Notes under the pieces: generated by a model
Seen by the model: only the letters and a program-made list of their open reading frames with translations
The model's database searches: none
Told to the model about the DNA's origin: nothing
Translations under genes and position numbers: made by a program
Assembly: GCF_002899675.1 (NCBI RefSeq)
Contig: NZ_PKUU01000011.1
Coordinates: 115,768-179,767, forward strand
Reading direction: 5' to 3'
Source of the DNA: Clostridium sp. chh4-2
Lineage (GTDB): Bacteria; Bacillota; Clostridia; Lachnospirales; Lachnospiraceae
Length of the DNA: 64,000 nucleotides
Shown: piece after piece, positions 25,215 to 35,398 of the stretch
Numbering within the stretch: the first letter of the stretch is position 1
Layout of the letters: each line of letters starts with the position of its first letter

Positions 25215-26621
25215 TTAAATTTGACTATAAAGCTGTTTGACAGTTGATTCAGATAAAAGCATAAAGCGCTTTAGCGTATCTGAAAACGCTTTGCTGTCCT
25301 CCTGCTTCAGGCTTTGAATCAAACGCTCTGTATCGCATTCCATTTTGGTAATTAATTCCGGTTGAGAGGCCGCCTGCGCTTCTAAAAGAGGAAGACAAAG
25401 TAGAAGCGTTTCATAAAATTTATCCCAGATATCCTTCATCGGTCGGCCGTCGTTTCCATCCAGCACAACCCCTACACCGGTCAAAAGGGTGCAAAAACCT
25501 CCCTTTGTGGCTTGCTGAACCATTAATCGATCCAAACATGCCTCAACCCGGCATTTCTTCCCCGGGAAAAAACATTCCAAGAGCCGATCTATGGAGATAG
25601 ATAAGATTTGTATTGTCTGCAAGAACATTGAGAGAATCTTCTGTACTGGCTTTTTTTCAAGCTGGATTGTGTCTAGCGTAGGGACTGTCACCCAGGCACC
25701 CAGCCCTTGACTGGACGACACTATGCCCAAACACCCCAGCAATTCCATGCCCCGACGGATGGTACTAAAGGAGACTTCGTATTCTTTTGCCAGCGACCCG
25801 TAAGAGGGAAGTATCGCACCCAGTTCATACTCTCCCTTAATGTAAATCCGTCCAATTAAGTGGGCAGCCACAGAATAGCATTTCTGAGGGTGCTCTTGGT
25901 AGACCCTCCACTGGAACGAAACAGGTTCAGGTATAGGCCGCTCCTGCTTTGCGCGCTCAATAAAAACCCTTAGAATTTCGCTAGGCAGACCCATAATCTG
26001 CATAAGCGCCCCTTTAAGTGCCTCCCGGTCCTCCTGGTCGCAGGCTGACACTAATTGCTGAGTGAGGGTGCGGTGTTTCTGCTCCGCCTCCGGAAGTGGA
26101 ATACGTTTTGCCAGTGTATGCGGGAACTGTTGGAAAAGAACCAACTCATAGAACAGGTCGAGAATCAGTCGGTTTTTGAGCATCAGTATCATCTGGTGAC
26201 AGCAGTAGAACGAAATATAAAGAGAATCCAAAGACATCGCTTCTGCTATCGCTTTAATTGCATGCATATCCTTTGTTTGGAGGCGCTGAACACCCTCATA
26301 CAACAAAGGCTCCATAATTAGATAGAGCGTTTCGTTCAGATATTGAATTGACTCTTCGCGAGCAAGATAGTAGTCTTGTAGGTTATGGAAACACTCTTCC
26401 GCCGATGCGTCATAAGAAACGACTGTATACTTCCCCCAATGAATCTCGATATAGCCCTCCTCCTGTAACCGTTGATAGGCATTGCGTACCGTCAGAAGGG
26501 CCGCATGATACACACTGCAAAGCATATCGATGGAGGGCAGGCGATCTCCCTTCTGGTAGTATCCAAATTCAATCTGATATTTGAAAAATTGGTAGATCAT
26601 GCTTGCTCTTCCTGGCTTCAC
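25215..26621 (-). CDS. Double-headed GntR-family regulator
   Basis: 468 residues. An N-terminal GntR winged helix (about 5-70) shows KGDRLPSIDMLCSVYHAALLTVRNAYQRLQEEGYIE in pieces, and a second one occurs near 240-305 (LGAILPSYGSLAKEYEVSFSTIRRGMELLGCLGIV). Each is followed by an all-helical region of about 150-170 residues that looks like an effector or dimerisation domain, so the protein may be an internal duplication of a 230-residue unit. It is divergent from the first hybrid kinase, 617 bp away. Its own promoter region has a TGCATTATTGCA-like palindrome near 26665-26685. The regulated genes are probably the neighbouring signalling genes; that is inference. Confidence 0.8.
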   Translation of the reverse strand: MKPGRASMIYQFFKYQIEFGYYQKGDRLPSIDMLCSVYHAALLTVRNAYQRLQEEGYIEIHWGKYTVVSYDASAEECFHNLQDYYLAREESIQYLNETLYLIMEPLLYEGVQRLQTKDMHAIKAIAEAMSLDSLYISFYCCHQMILMLKNRLILDLFYELVLFQQFPHTLAKRIPLPEAEQKHRTLTQQLVSACDQEDREALKGALMQIMGLPSEILRVFIERAKQERPIPEPVSFQWRVYQEHPQKCYSVAAHLIGRIYIKGEYELGAILPSYGSLAKEYEVSFSTIRRGMELLGCLGIVSSSQGLGAWVTVPTLDTIQLEKKPVQKILSMFLQTIQILSISIDRLLECFFPGKKCRVEACLDRLMVQQATKGGFCTLLTGVGVVLDGNDGRPMKDIWDKFYETLLLCLPLLEAQAASQPELITKMECDTERLIQSLKQEDSKAFSDTLKRFMLLSESTVKQLYSQI

Positions 26622-26985
26622 TACATAACCCCCTTATGAATCTATACTTTTGTAATAAATTATAACATATGCAATAATGCAAATCTATTACGGATTTAAG
26701 AATTTATATTCGTATCTGTTTATCACCCAAATCTAAAAAGAAATCCTGCCAGATAGTAACAGACTTATTATACAATGAGAAAATCCTGATTGATAGGTGC
26801 AATCACTATTTACAGCGTTTTCAATACCGATTTTTGAACATAGAAATATTGGGCAGCATATGCAGTATTCTGTAAAATTACTCCCTCATGATTTTTTAAT
26901 AGAAATGGAAAATGTATAGGAATTCCCCCTTATATTCAATAAATCGATTCAATAATAGAAAAACAGTTATTTTATTCCGAACATA

Positions 26986-27014
26986 TTGAGTTTTTTTACT
27001 CTCTGCATTATAAT
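26986..27014 (+). promoter_or_regulatory. Promoter of the hybrid-kinase genes
   Basis: TTGAGT at 26986-26991 and TATAAT at 27009-27014 with a 17-bp spacer. The transcript would have a leader of about 220 nt before the kinase start at 27239. Confidence 0.65.
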
Positions 27015-27071
27015 CAAGAGTATCACATATGAACAAAGTTGGTTGAATGTAGAGGATAACGTAATGTAATT

Positions 27072-27161
27072 ATGCTGATGCTGGTAGCTATTCTTCTCTT
27101 CAATTCCAATAACACTGTTCAGTCTAAACACAACTGGCATAATCTGAGGCAGATCATATAA
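27072..27161 (+). CDS. Possible 29-residue leader peptide
   Basis: An ATG-started ORF in the long leader of the hybrid kinase: MLMLVAILLFNSNNTVQSK then HNWHNLRQII and stop. The hydrophobic N-terminus followed by a polar tail could be a membrane micropeptide. The only ribosome-binding-like sequence, GAGG at 27052-27055, is about 16 nt upstream, which is too far, so translation is doubtful. Confidence 0.2.
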   Translation: MLMLVAILLFNSNNTVQSKHNWHNLRQII

Positions 27162-27238
27162 CTACTATACAGCAGGAAAATCTCATGCTGGTTCTTGGCC
27201 TGCCAGCCCCACCAAATTGACTTTGAGAGGAGTTTCTT

Positions 27239-28840
27239 ATGAAAATCGAGAAAACAGAAGGCGTGAATCCAGCGTTGGATTCGATTGACGAATACAATAC
27301 GCTGATGAATTCCATGGGAATCAGTGTCAGCAAGCACAAGTTGGATCAGGACTTCTCTGTTCTCTGGGCCAACGACTATTACTACTATAATACCGGGTAC
27401 AGCAAAGAGGAATATGAAAGGCTGTTCAGAAAAAGTGTCCGCAGATATTTTGAGGGGTATCCGGAAGAATTTGAACGGATTAAAGCTGCTCTTTTTGGTG
27501 CACTGGAAAAGGGAGTGCCGCAATATACAGCCATCTGCCGGATGCCACTCAAAGGGGAACAATTCCGCTGGATCAGGATTGTCGCGACCATTACTGATGA
27601 CTACATAGATGGCTGTCGAATCATTTACAGCACTTATATGGACATCAACGACATGATCTGCATACAGGAAGAGCAGCGCCGCCTGCACGACAAACTGGAG
27701 ACGGCCCTGCGGCAGTCGGAACAGGCGAGCCGCGCCAAATCGGAGTTCCTCTCCCGTATGTCCCACGATATCCGGACACCCATGAACGCTGTGATGGGGA
27801 TGACGCAGCTTGCATTAGAGTATTCCGACACGCCTCCTAAGATAATCGAATATCTGGAAAAGATAAAACTTTCTGCCCAAGTACTGCTGAGTCTTATCAA
27901 CGATGTGCTGGATATGTCTAAGATTGAGAGTGGTAAGGTCGCGGTTGTCCAAAAACCTTTTGAACTGGCAGCCATGTTCCACCGGCTTAAAACGGTTTTC
28001 GACCAGCCAGCGAAGGATAAGGGCCTTGTATTTCAAACCAATATTTCCCCCGCACTCCCCATGTGGTTCATGGGTGACGAGGCAAAAATCGAGCGGATCT
28101 TGATGAATCTCATGAGTAACGCTATCAAATTTACGGATTCAGGGGATACCATACTACTTGCTGCCGGGCTTTCCGGTTTCTCCAATGGGAAGGAAGTGAT
28201 TTCATTTACTGTTAAAGATTCCGGAGTAGGTATTGCACCTGAGATGTTTGATAAAATTTTCGAGCCGTTTGAACGTGGAAGCACAAGGGAAGGCACTGGT
28301 TTGGGCCTTCCAATAGCCCGCAGCTATGCAGAACTTTTGAATGGGGCACTGGATGTAGAGAGTACCTTGGAAGCAGGCACTACTTTTACACTCCATCTGC
28401 CGCTCAAGAGCGTGAACGCAGCCGTACAGGCACAGGCATCTGAAGAAAAGCCAGAGAAGGATTTATCCGGAGCGCGCCTCTTATTGGTTGAGGATAACCC
28501 TATCAACCAGGAAATAGCCCAGTGCCTGCTTGAATCCCGCGGTTTCTTCGTAGATATAGCCAACAACGGAGCGCAGGGCGTCACCATGTTTTCTAAGCAT
28601 CCGGAAGGATATTATTACGCCATCCTGATGGACATCCAGATGCCCGTAATGGACGGACTGGAGGCTGCCAGACAGATCCGCGCCCTCTCCAGGCCAGACT
28701 CTGCTGCCATCCCTATTTTAGCGATGTCCGCAAATGCTTTTATGGAAGATGTGGAAAAGTCTCTGGCCGCAGGAATGAATGGCCATATCTCCAAGCCATT
28801 CGATGTGGATCTGCTGATTCAGAAACTGAAAGAATTATGA
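27239..28840 (+). CDS. Cytoplasmic hybrid histidine kinase (PAS-HisKA-HATPase-REC)
   Basis: 533 residues, no membrane segment. An N-terminal PAS-like domain (about 25-140) ends in the PAS-associated [16 protein letters not shown]...STYMDINDM pattern. A coiled coil leads to HisKA with phospho-His H176 in [14 protein letters not shown]. HATPase motifs follow ([41 protein letters not shown]). The C-terminal receiver has the acidic EDN and phosphoacceptor D465 in [22 protein letters not shown] precedes the start. It is followed 22 nt later by a much larger hybrid kinase and is probably cotranscribed with it. There is no DNA-binding output, so phosphate must pass to another protein. Confidence 0.92.
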   Translation: MKIEKTEGVNPALDSIDEYNTLMNSMGISVSKHKLDQDFSVLWANDYYYYNTGYSKEEYERLFRKSVRRYFEGYPEEFERIKAALFGALEKGVPQYTAICRMPLKGEQFRWIRIVATITDDYIDGCRIIYSTYMDINDMICIQEEQRRLHDKLETALRQSEQASRAKSEFLSRMSHDIRTPMNAVMGMTQLALEYSDTPPKIIEYLEKIKLSAQVLLSLINDVLDMSKIESGKVAVVQKPFELAAMFHRLKTVFDQPAKDKGLVFQTNISPALPMWFMGDEAKIERILMNLMSNAIKFTDSGDTILLAAGLSGFSNGKEVISFTVKDSGVGIAPEMFDKIFEPFERGSTREGTGLGLPIARSYAELLNGALDVESTLEAGTTFTLHLPLKSVNAAVQAQASEEKPEKDLSGARLLLVEDNPINQEIAQCLLESRGFFVDIANNGAQGVTMFSKHPEGYYYAILMDIQMPVMDGLEAARQIRALSRPDSAAIPILAMSANAFMEDVEKSLAAGMNGHISKPFDVDLLIQKLKEL

Positions 28841-28862
28841 TTCCAGAAGGAGAAACTAAGAT

Positions 28863-31800
28863 ATGATACAGGAAGGTACCGCTTGTAAAACAGTAAAGGC
28901 ATTTTTTGACGCCTACCTCGTCCGGCGGGACGTAGAAAATTCGCTTGCCTGCCTGACGCAAGAAATTCAGTGGGTCGGGACCGGTAAGTCTAAAACAACC
29001 ATCGGGCGGACTCAGGCTGAGCAGGCTCTTAAAGAGGAGTTTTCACAGATTCCATTAATGTTCCGGATAAAATATGAGAACATCGAAGAGATTGTGGTGT
29101 CAGATACTTGTGCTGTAGTCCTGCTTACTGTGTCCGCATACCCACTGATGGAGGGTACCGATACATTCCAGTTACTGGTAACCGCTACATGCGTGGAAAA
29201 CCACAACGGGCTATGCCGGATTGCCTCCCTCCATATCTCTGTACCGGACAGCCAGCAGGTCGGAAGCTGGGGAATCGCCGCCTCTTTACCGGAACGTACT
29301 GAGTTGGAACAGCAGATAGGCGAGAAGGCACTGGACATCCTGGGGAAAAATATCCCTGGAGGCATGATGGGAGGTTACCTGGAACCAGATTATCCTCTCT
29401 ACTATGTGAATGATTACATGCTCTCCTACCTCGGTTTTACTCGCGATGAGTTTATAACCACCATCAATGGGAAGGTCATCAACTGTATTCACCCAGATGA
29501 CCGGACACGGGTAGACACTCTGGTTACGCAGGCTTTTAGTATAGGAAACACCTATGAGGTACGGTACCGGATGCTGAAGAAGGACAACAGCTACATCTGG
29601 GTCAATGATGTTGGTAAGAAAGCTTCTTCCATAGATGGACGGGCGGTCTGTATCAGCGTTATCCGGGACATCACAGCAGAAATGGAGGACCATGAACATC
29701 TAAAGCAACAGGCAGAGCATTATGACCGCCTGTTCCAGTCTGTACTGTGCGGCATTGCCCAATATCGGCTCAGTGGGCAACAGGTAACGTTTAAGAACGC
29801 CAACCGGGAGTGTATCCATATCTTAGGTTACACGGCAGAAGAGTTCTGGGCAAAACAGGATTGGAATTTAGAGGATCTGATTGTATTGGAGGACCGTGAG
29901 CGTGTACTGAAAGGCGCCAGCCGTCTGCAGCGCCCTGGTGACAGGGAGGCTTTTGAATACCGCCTGCTTCAAAAGGACGGGAACCCCTGTTGGATTATTG
30001 GCAGCGCAGAAGTAATTGTGGACCTGGATGGAGAGCAGCTGACTCAAAGCGTCTTTCTGGATATCAACGAGAGGAAACATGTGGAACTATGCAATGAGCA
30101 ACTGGCAGATCAGGTGGAAGCCAGCAATGAGATATTGCACCTGGCATTGGAACACACCAGCATCTGCGAGTTCTTCTACTACCCTGAGACCGGTTCCTGT
30201 ACAGTACCGGAACGCACCTGCTCCATCTATCACTGTCAGCCCCATTATATGCGTATGCCGGAAGACTTCGCGGAAGAACATGTAGACAAGGCATACCGCC
30301 AGACCCTCTATGAGGCATATGAACGCATAGACCGGGGAGAACACACCACCATCTGTGAGTTCCGCAGCCTGGATGGCTGTCAGTGGTGCCGACAGACACT
30401 ATCTGTCATTCGTCATAACGAGGCAGGTTTACCCCAGCTGGTGATTGGCATTGTAGAGGACATCACCCACCAGAAGGAGGTTGAGCAGGCGCTGGACAAT
30501 GCCCGGTCCCGTGACAGCCTGACTGGCCTCTATAAAAGGGAATATGGTGTCCGGCTGGCCCAGGAACATTTGAACAACCGGCCTGTGGGTGAGCATGCGG
30601 TACTGATGTTACTGGATATGGATAACTTCGGAGCAATCAACCAGAAGGAGGGCAATATCTTCGCCGATGCGGTGCTTCAGGAAGTGGCCAGTCTCCTGCG
30701 GGCAGAGACCGGGCCGGACCAGATCCAGGTGCGGCTGGGCGGCGATGAATTCATGCTCCTCCTCAAGCACTCCGATAAAGCCCATGCCACCACCATCGGT
30801 CCCCGCATCGCAAACCGAGTCCAGGGCATCCTGGCTGATAAGGATCGTGACGTCCATATTTCCGTTAGCATCGGAATGTGCAGTACCGAAGTGACGCAGG
30901 ACTATAACGAACTTTACCGCTGCGCAGAGAGTACCCTTAAGTACGTAAAGGAACACGGGAAGGGGCAGGCCGCCTGCTACCTGGATACCTCCAATGCCGT
31001 AGGGATGTTCCTGACTCAGATCTATACCGATGAGCACCCTGTTAATGAGATAGAGAATCTGAGTTCGTTTGCAGGCAGTGACCTGATTTCCTTTTCGTTA
31101 GATCTATTGGGCAAAGCCAAAAATCTGGACGATGCTGTCAGTCTGTTGCTGGCCCGTATCGGGAATGCCTGCGGATTCGACCGGGTTTCCATCATTGAAG
31201 CTGACCGTGCTTATCTCACCTACCATTTTGCCTACCAATGGGCGCGCAGCCGGACGAGGATACAGCTGGGCCAGGATTTCTATGTTTCGGATGAGGATTT
31301 TGAACTATGCTCAGCGATGTATGATGAAGATGGCCTGGCCGACCACAACCTGAGGGATGGAATTTCCGACTTTGCCTCCTGCCTCCACGCTGGCATATGG
31401 GACTATGGCGAGTATGTCGGCTCAATCAGCTTTGAAGTCGATGTGCCGGGATACCATTGGACGGCGGAGCACCGCAGGCTCCTTCAGGAACTGGCGCGGC
31501 TCGTCCCCTCCTTTATCATGAAGTCCAAGGCAGACGCGGTGAGCCAGGCTAAGACAGACTTCCTGTCCCGGATGTCCCACGAAATCCGTACACCTATGAA
31601 CGCCATCAGCGGAATGACGACCATCGCCAAGAGTGTTGTACAGGATCCTGTCAAGACACTCGACTGCCTGGAAAAAATTGAGTCGTCCAACCGGTACCTG
31701 CTGGGCCTAATTAATGACATCCTGGATATGTCACGTATCGAGAGTGGGAAACTGGAGTTGAATTATGGGTCTCTGGATCTCACGCAGCTCCTGGCCAGCC

Positions 31801-32684
31801 TGGATTCTCTGTTCCATGCACAGGCACTTGAGAAAGGACTTACCCTGAACGTAAAGGACGGCCGCATAAAAAACCGGCTGCTCCAGGCAGATGGCCTCCG
31901 CCTTAACCAGGTTCTGGTAAACATCATCGGAAATGCAGTCAAGTTCACGGATTGCGGCGGTATCACCGTATACGTTGAGGAGTTGGAAACAGAGCCCCGA
32001 GCCGTCCTGCGATTTTCCGTCACAGATACTGGCATCGGCATTGACTCCGCCGTGCAGCGGCGCATCTTCAATCCCTTTGAGCAGGCTGAAGCAAGCACCG
32101 CCTCCCGGCATGGAGGTACGGGACTTGGCCTGTCTATTTCGTTCCGGCTAGTCCAGAAAATGGGAGGGAATCTTGAAGTCCGCAGCGAGCCCGGCAGAGG
32201 ATCTACCTTCTTCTTCACCCTGTCATTTGACTACGCTGCTGAGACAAAAGATACGGATAGGGAAACTGCTTCACCTGCCCCACTGCCGGATTTTAACGGC
32301 CGGAACATCCTTTTGGCGGAAGACAATGAGCTCAACCAGGAGATTGCCCAGACTTTATTGGAAATGTATGGCTTCACCGTGACCTGTGCCGCCAACGGAC
32401 AGGAGGCATTGGACCTTTTCTGCACTGGTGCCCCCGGACGATTCGATGTGATTCTTATGGATATCCGTATGCCATTCATGGATGGCCTGGAAGCCACTCG
32501 GCGCATCCGCACATCTGGCCGGACAGATGCACGCACAATACCCATTATCGCCCTCTCTGCCAACGCATTTGACGAGGACTCTAAAAAGTCCATAGCAAGC
32601 GGTATGAATGGACATCTTTCCAAACCTATTGAGATAGACAAACTGCTTGAAGTGTTAAGGAGATGTATACATAATGTAATCTGA
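28863..32684 (+). CDS. Multidomain hybrid kinase with NTF2-like, PAS, GGDEF, GAF, HisKA, HATPase and REC modules
   Basis: 1273 residues, no membrane segment. In order: an NTF2/SnoaL-like domain (about 1-125), PAS modules (about 155-275, 285-400 and 405-530), GGDEF (about 535-690) with DSLTGLYKREYG and intact GGDEF at 626-630, a GAF-like domain (about 720-890), HisKA with H906 in SRMSHEIRTPMNAI, HATPase (about 1000-1125, GTGLGLSI), and REC with D1200 in ILMDIRMPFMDGLEA. No RxxD inhibitory site precedes GGDEF, so product inhibition is not expected. Diguanylate cyclase and phosphorelay functions in one chain are uncommon. The ribosome binding site AGAAGGAG is good. It likely acts with the 533-residue kinase and the downstream chemoreceptor. 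Confidence 0.88.
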   Translation: MIQEGTACKTVKAFFDAYLVRRDVENSLACLTQEIQWVGTGKSKTTIGRTQAEQALKEEFSQIPLMFRIKYENIEEIVVSDTCAVVLLTVSAYPLMEGTDTFQLLVTATCVENHNGLCRIASLHISVPDSQQVGSWGIAASLPERTELEQQIGEKALDILGKNIPGGMMGGYLEPDYPLYYVNDYMLSYLGFTRDEFITTINGKVINCIHPDDRTRVDTLVTQAFSIGNTYEVRYRMLKKDNSYIWVNDVGKKASSIDGRAVCISVIRDITAEMEDHEHLKQQAEHYDRLFQSVLCGIAQYRLSGQQVTFKNANRECIHILGYTAEEFWAKQDWNLEDLIVLEDRERVLKGASRLQRPGDREAFEYRLLQKDGNPCWIIGSAEVIVDLDGEQLTQSVFLDINERKHVELCNEQLADQVEASNEILHLALEHTSICEFFYYPETGSCTVPERTCSIYHCQPHYMRMPEDFAEEHVDKAYRQTLYEAYERIDRGEHTTICEFRSLDGCQWCRQTLSVIRHNEAGLPQLVIGIVEDITHQKEVEQALDNARSRDSLTGLYKREYGVRLAQEHLNNRPVGEHAVLMLLDMDNFGAINQKEGNIFADAVLQEVASLLRAETGPDQIQVRLGGDEFMLLLKHSDKAHATTIGPRIANRVQGILADKDRDVHISVSIGMCSTEVTQDYNELYRCAESTLKYVKEHGKGQAACYLDTSNAVGMFLTQIYTDEHPVNEIENLSSFAGSDLISFSLDLLGKAKNLDDAVSLLLARIGNACGFDRVSIIEADRAYLTYHFAYQWARSRTRIQLGQDFYVSDEDFELCSAMYDEDGLADHNLRDGISDFASCLHAGIWDYGEYVGSISFEVDVPGYHWTAEHRRLLQELARLVPSFIMKSKADAVSQAKTDFLSRMSHEIRTPMNAISGMTTIAKSVVQDPVKTLDCLEKIESSNRYLLGLINDILDMSRIESGKLELNYGSLDLTQLLASLDSLFHAQALEKGLTLNVKDGRIKNRLLQADGLRLNQVLVNIIGNAVKFTDCGGITVYVEELETEPRAVLRFSVTDTGIGIDSAVQRRIFNPFEQAEASTASRHGGTGLGLSISFRLVQKMGGNLEVRSEPGRGSTFFFTLSFDYAAETKDTDRETASPAPLPDFNGRNILLAEDNELNQEIAQTLLEMYGFTVTCAANGQEALDLFCTGAPGRFDVILMDIRMPFMDGLEATRRIRTSGRTDARTIPIIALSANAFDEDSKKSIASGMNGHLSKPIEIDKLLEVLRRCIHNVI

Positions 32685-33046
32685 ATACTTGAATTAAAGA
32701 GGTACATGGACTAATGGAAAGTAATAAATAGATAACTTTTTGGCTGGACGGGTAGTTACTCGTCATATCTATTGCTGGTATAAAAAGGTTGTCAGTATGA
32801 CGTAATTGATCTGCAGAATCAATTGGATAAAATAGGGATCGCACACATACACCATATCTTTTACAACCAAAATATTGGAGATTACCACCAATCGTTATCT
32901 GACAGGCATTGCGCATATTACCAATAATGATGGTACGGAAAATATTTTTGTATCTGAACACAGTGAAGGTTTTGCGGCAGAATGAATCAAATATATTAAA
33001 AGATGCCCTACAATAAAATTAAAAGTATACAGAGGGATAATTTGAA
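32685..33046 (+). other. Intergenic region with a possible coding relic
   Basis: 362 bp between the hybrid kinase and the chemoreceptor. One stretch (about 32878-32985) reads without stops as ITTNRYLTGIAHITNN then DGTENIFVSEHSEGFAAE and a stop, with no start or ribosome binding site, so it may be the tail of a lost gene. I see no clear terminator or promoter here. Confidence 0.3.
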
Positions 33047-34747
33047 ATGCTGAGAAATATGAAAATACGGACGAGGTTACTGGCTTCTTATGCAGTGATT
33101 ATCGTAATCTCCATGATTGCCAGCGTGATTGCACTGGTTATGCTCCGTGATATAGGCGCTAATCTAACCAGTTTTTATAACAACAATTATACAGTTACGG
33201 TAAATACCTGGGCAGCACGGCGCGCACAGCAGGCCACACGTGCCGATTTATTGCATGCTATTCTGGCAGAGGATGAATCTACCAAAAATTTAAAAATTGA
33301 AAGTGCGAAGAAAAATCTTGCAACAATGAGAGAGACCTTTCCCATCATCCGTAGTACCTTCAAAGGTGATGTCGGACTAGTTGATCAAATTGAAGATCTA
33401 TTAGACGAGGCAATTTTCTATCGGGATCAAATCTTTGAATTAATACAAATTGGCAAGGACGATGAAGCTTTTTTAATAATGAACAATGAGTATATTCCTA
33501 AGCTGGATCAAATTGCAAATCTGTTAATACAAATTTCCGACGCCGCTAAAACCAACGCATACCTGATGGTGAGTGAAGGAGAAAACGCAGTTATAATTTC
33601 CACGGTGGTGGTTTGTATCGCACTTGGTGTTAGTATTGTTTTGGCTATGCTGCTAGGACTTTATATATCTAACAATATTCGTAAACCTGTTAATGAAATT
33701 GAAAAAGCCGCCCACCAAATTTCGAATGGAGATATGAATGTCGAAATTACTTATCAGTCAAGAGATGAATTAGGTAGTCTGTCTGATAGCATGAGGATAA
33801 CGGTCAGACGACTCTCTTCCATTATCAGTGATTTGACCTATCTTCTTAAAGAAGTCGCCAGTGGAAATTTTAACTTGCATACAAATGTTGAGCAGGATTA
33901 TGTCGGCGATTTTCGTCCTCTATTGCTTACCCTGCGTCAAATGACTACAGATTTGAGCAATACAATGGAGCAAATCAATCTATCTTCGGTTCAAGTGTGG
34001 ACAGGCTCTGAGCAGATTTCTTCTGTTTCACAAGCTCTTTCACAAGGCGCAACAGAACAGGCAAGTTCGGTAGAAGAATTAGCGGCTGCAATTACCGAAA
34101 TTTCTGATCACGTTAAGCTTAATGCTCAACACGCACAGGAAGCCAGCACAAAAGCAACAAATACCGGAGAACAGATTTTGCAGAGTAACCAGAGTATGCA
34201 GGAAATGATTCAGGCCATGGGAGAAATTACCGCTGCATCAAATGAAATCAGAAATGTCATTAAAACCATTGAGGACATTGCTTTCCAAACCAATATTCTG
34301 GCTCTAAATGCAGCAGTTGAAGCAGCCCGTGCAGGTATCGCAGGGAAAGGCTTTGCAGTCGTTGCTGAAGAGATTCGTAACCTTGCAATCAAGTCATCCG
34401 AAGAGTCCAAAAACACAGCTGCCCTGATTGAAAGTTCCCTGCGTTCTGTGGAACGTGGCGCAAAAATTTCGTTTGAAACAGCACAGTCTTTACTGGTTGC
34501 TGTGGAAGGCGCGAAAATTGTGGCAAAAACGGTTGACCAGATCTCTCATGCCTCAAATGAACAGGCGATTTCTATTGCACAAATTACCCAAGGGATTGTC
34601 CAGATTTCCAGCGTTGTTCAGACCAATTCTGCCACCGCTGAAGAGAGCGCCGCAGCTAGCGAGGAGTTATCCGGTCAGGCACAGCTACTTAAAAGTTTAG
34701 TGGGACAGTTCCATCTGAAAAACACTGAGAATATTCCTCAGTCGTAG
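33047..34747 (+). CDS. Methyl-accepting chemotaxis protein
   Basis: 566 residues. An N-terminal helix (about 11-32) and a second at about 188-211 flank an extracellular four-helix-bundle ligand domain. HAMP follows (about 212-265, [18 protein letters not shown]), then the long coiled-coil signalling domain with the hairpin tip [22 protein letters not shown] and [15 protein letters not shown]. The residue after AARAG is Ile rather than the usual Glu. There is no C-terminal CheR pentapeptide. GAGGG lies upstream of the ATG. No other chemotaxis or flagellar gene is present in the window, so it may feed a remote array or work with the neighbouring kinases. Confidence 0.93.
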   Translation: MLRNMKIRTRLLASYAVIIVISMIASVIALVMLRDIGANLTSFYNNNYTVTVNTWAARRAQQATRADLLHAILAEDESTKNLKIESAKKNLATMRETFPIIRSTFKGDVGLVDQIEDLLDEAIFYRDQIFELIQIGKDDEAFLIMNNEYIPKLDQIANLLIQISDAAKTNAYLMVSEGENAVIISTVVVCIALGVSIVLAMLLGLYISNNIRKPVNEIEKAAHQISNGDMNVEITYQSRDELGSLSDSMRITVRRLSSIISDLTYLLKEVASGNFNLHTNVEQDYVGDFRPLLLTLRQMTTDLSNTMEQINLSSVQVWTGSEQISSVSQALSQGATEQASSVEELAAAITEISDHVKLNAQHAQEASTKATNTGEQILQSNQSMQEMIQAMGEITAASNEIRNVIKTIEDIAFQTNILALNAAVEAARAGIAGKGFAVVAEEIRNLAIKSSEESKNTAALIESSLRSVERGAKISFETAQSLLVAVEGAKIVAKTVDQISHASNEQAISIAQITQGIVQISSVVQTNSATAEESAAASEELSGQAQLLKSLVGQFHLKNTENIPQS

Positions 34748-35051
34748 CTGAACAGCCCGAATTGATTAGGAGGCTCAAGATGGCTCACTACTATAGGTAT
34801 AGAATACAGGCCAGTGTATGATTGAGCAAGTACACAGAACCATTCTCTGTTTTCTGGGATGATTTTCCCAAATTTAAAAGAAGTTTTAGTTGCTATCCAA
34901 TCTCATTCAAAGTATCTTGTGAAAAGATGTATTTTTAGGCACTAATAAAATACCTGGTCTATAATCAGACACCAACAATATATTTGATGGGGAGCCGGAG
35001 GCAGTAATAGAGCAGAACTTTATTATTAACTGATAGTAAACGAAAAATTCT

Positions 35052-35177
35052 CCGGACGGAATGACCGCTGCTGAAATCCTGCACATATAGCCGGAATATC
35101 TTCTTGATATGGATTATTATCTTCACGAAAATGTATTTGGCGAAGATAATGGAAATGATGGCTTTTTTGTATTTTAG
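35052..35177 (+). pseudogene. Decayed small ORF, copy B
   Basis: One frame reads PDGMTAAEILHI, an in-frame TAG, then PEYLLDMDYYLHENVFGEDN and GNDGFFVF before a stop. It resembles copy A at 25046-25179 and lies in the same orientation. The rest of the 34748-35256 gap shows no gene; GATTAGGAGGCTCAAGATGG near 34764 looks like a start site, but its frame stops almost at once. Confidence 0.45.
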
Positions 35178-35256
35178 TCTAATCCATTTTTTATACTCCG
35201 TAAAAGCAGAACATCTGGTTTACATAATTTTTCAACACAAGAACTTTCCTATTAAA

Positions 35257-35300
35257 CAAAAACGCCGAAAGCCTAGTAAAATCAAGACTTTCGACGTTTT
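35257..35300 (-). terminator. Terminator of the DUF3881/tRNA-Arg transcript
   Basis: On the minus strand, AAAACGTCGAAAG pairs with CTTTCGGCGTTTT (one G-U) around a 15-nt loop and ends in a T-run. It begins 7 bp past the tRNA-Arg 3-prime end. Confidence 0.85.
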
Positions 35301-35306
35301 ATCCAG

Positions 35307-35380
35307 CGTTCCTGAGCGGATTCGAACCGCTGGCCTTCCGCTTAGGAGGCGGACGCTCTATCCTGCTGAGCTACAGAAAC
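35307..35380 (-). tRNA. tRNA-Arg (anticodon CCT)
   Basis: 74 nt. The acceptor arms GTTTCTG and CAGGAAC pair with one G-U; the D arm is GCTCAGCAGGATAGAGC, the anticodon loop CTCCTAA, and the T arm AGCGGTTCGAATCCGCT. The discriminator is G and CCA is not encoded. It starts 18 bp after the DUF3881 stop on the same strand and is followed by a terminator, so it may be cotranscribed with that gene. Confidence 0.95.
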
Positions 35381-35398
35381 GTAAACCTATCTATTCAA

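Larger units (their letters stand above)
26622..27238 (+). other. 617-bp intergenic region between the GntR regulator and hybrid kinase
   Basis: AT-rich. It contains a palindromic TGCAATAATGCA-type site near 26668-26684 just upstream of the GntR gene, a strong rightward promoter (26986-27014) and a possible 29-residue leader ORF (27072-27161). No RNA gene or insertion element is recognisable. Confidence 0.5.

Noticed and set aside
30064..30399. Cys-rich minus-strand ORF of 111 codons
   Set aside because: It lies fully inside the PAS/GGDEF region of the large hybrid kinase on the other strand and has no start signals.
35307..35380. tRNA-Arg as an integration site with a duplicated 3-prime end marking a genomic island
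   Set aside because: I looked for a second copy of the T arm/acceptor sequence near 24.9-26.7 kb and found none, and no integrase is present, so only the relic ORFs support an insertion.
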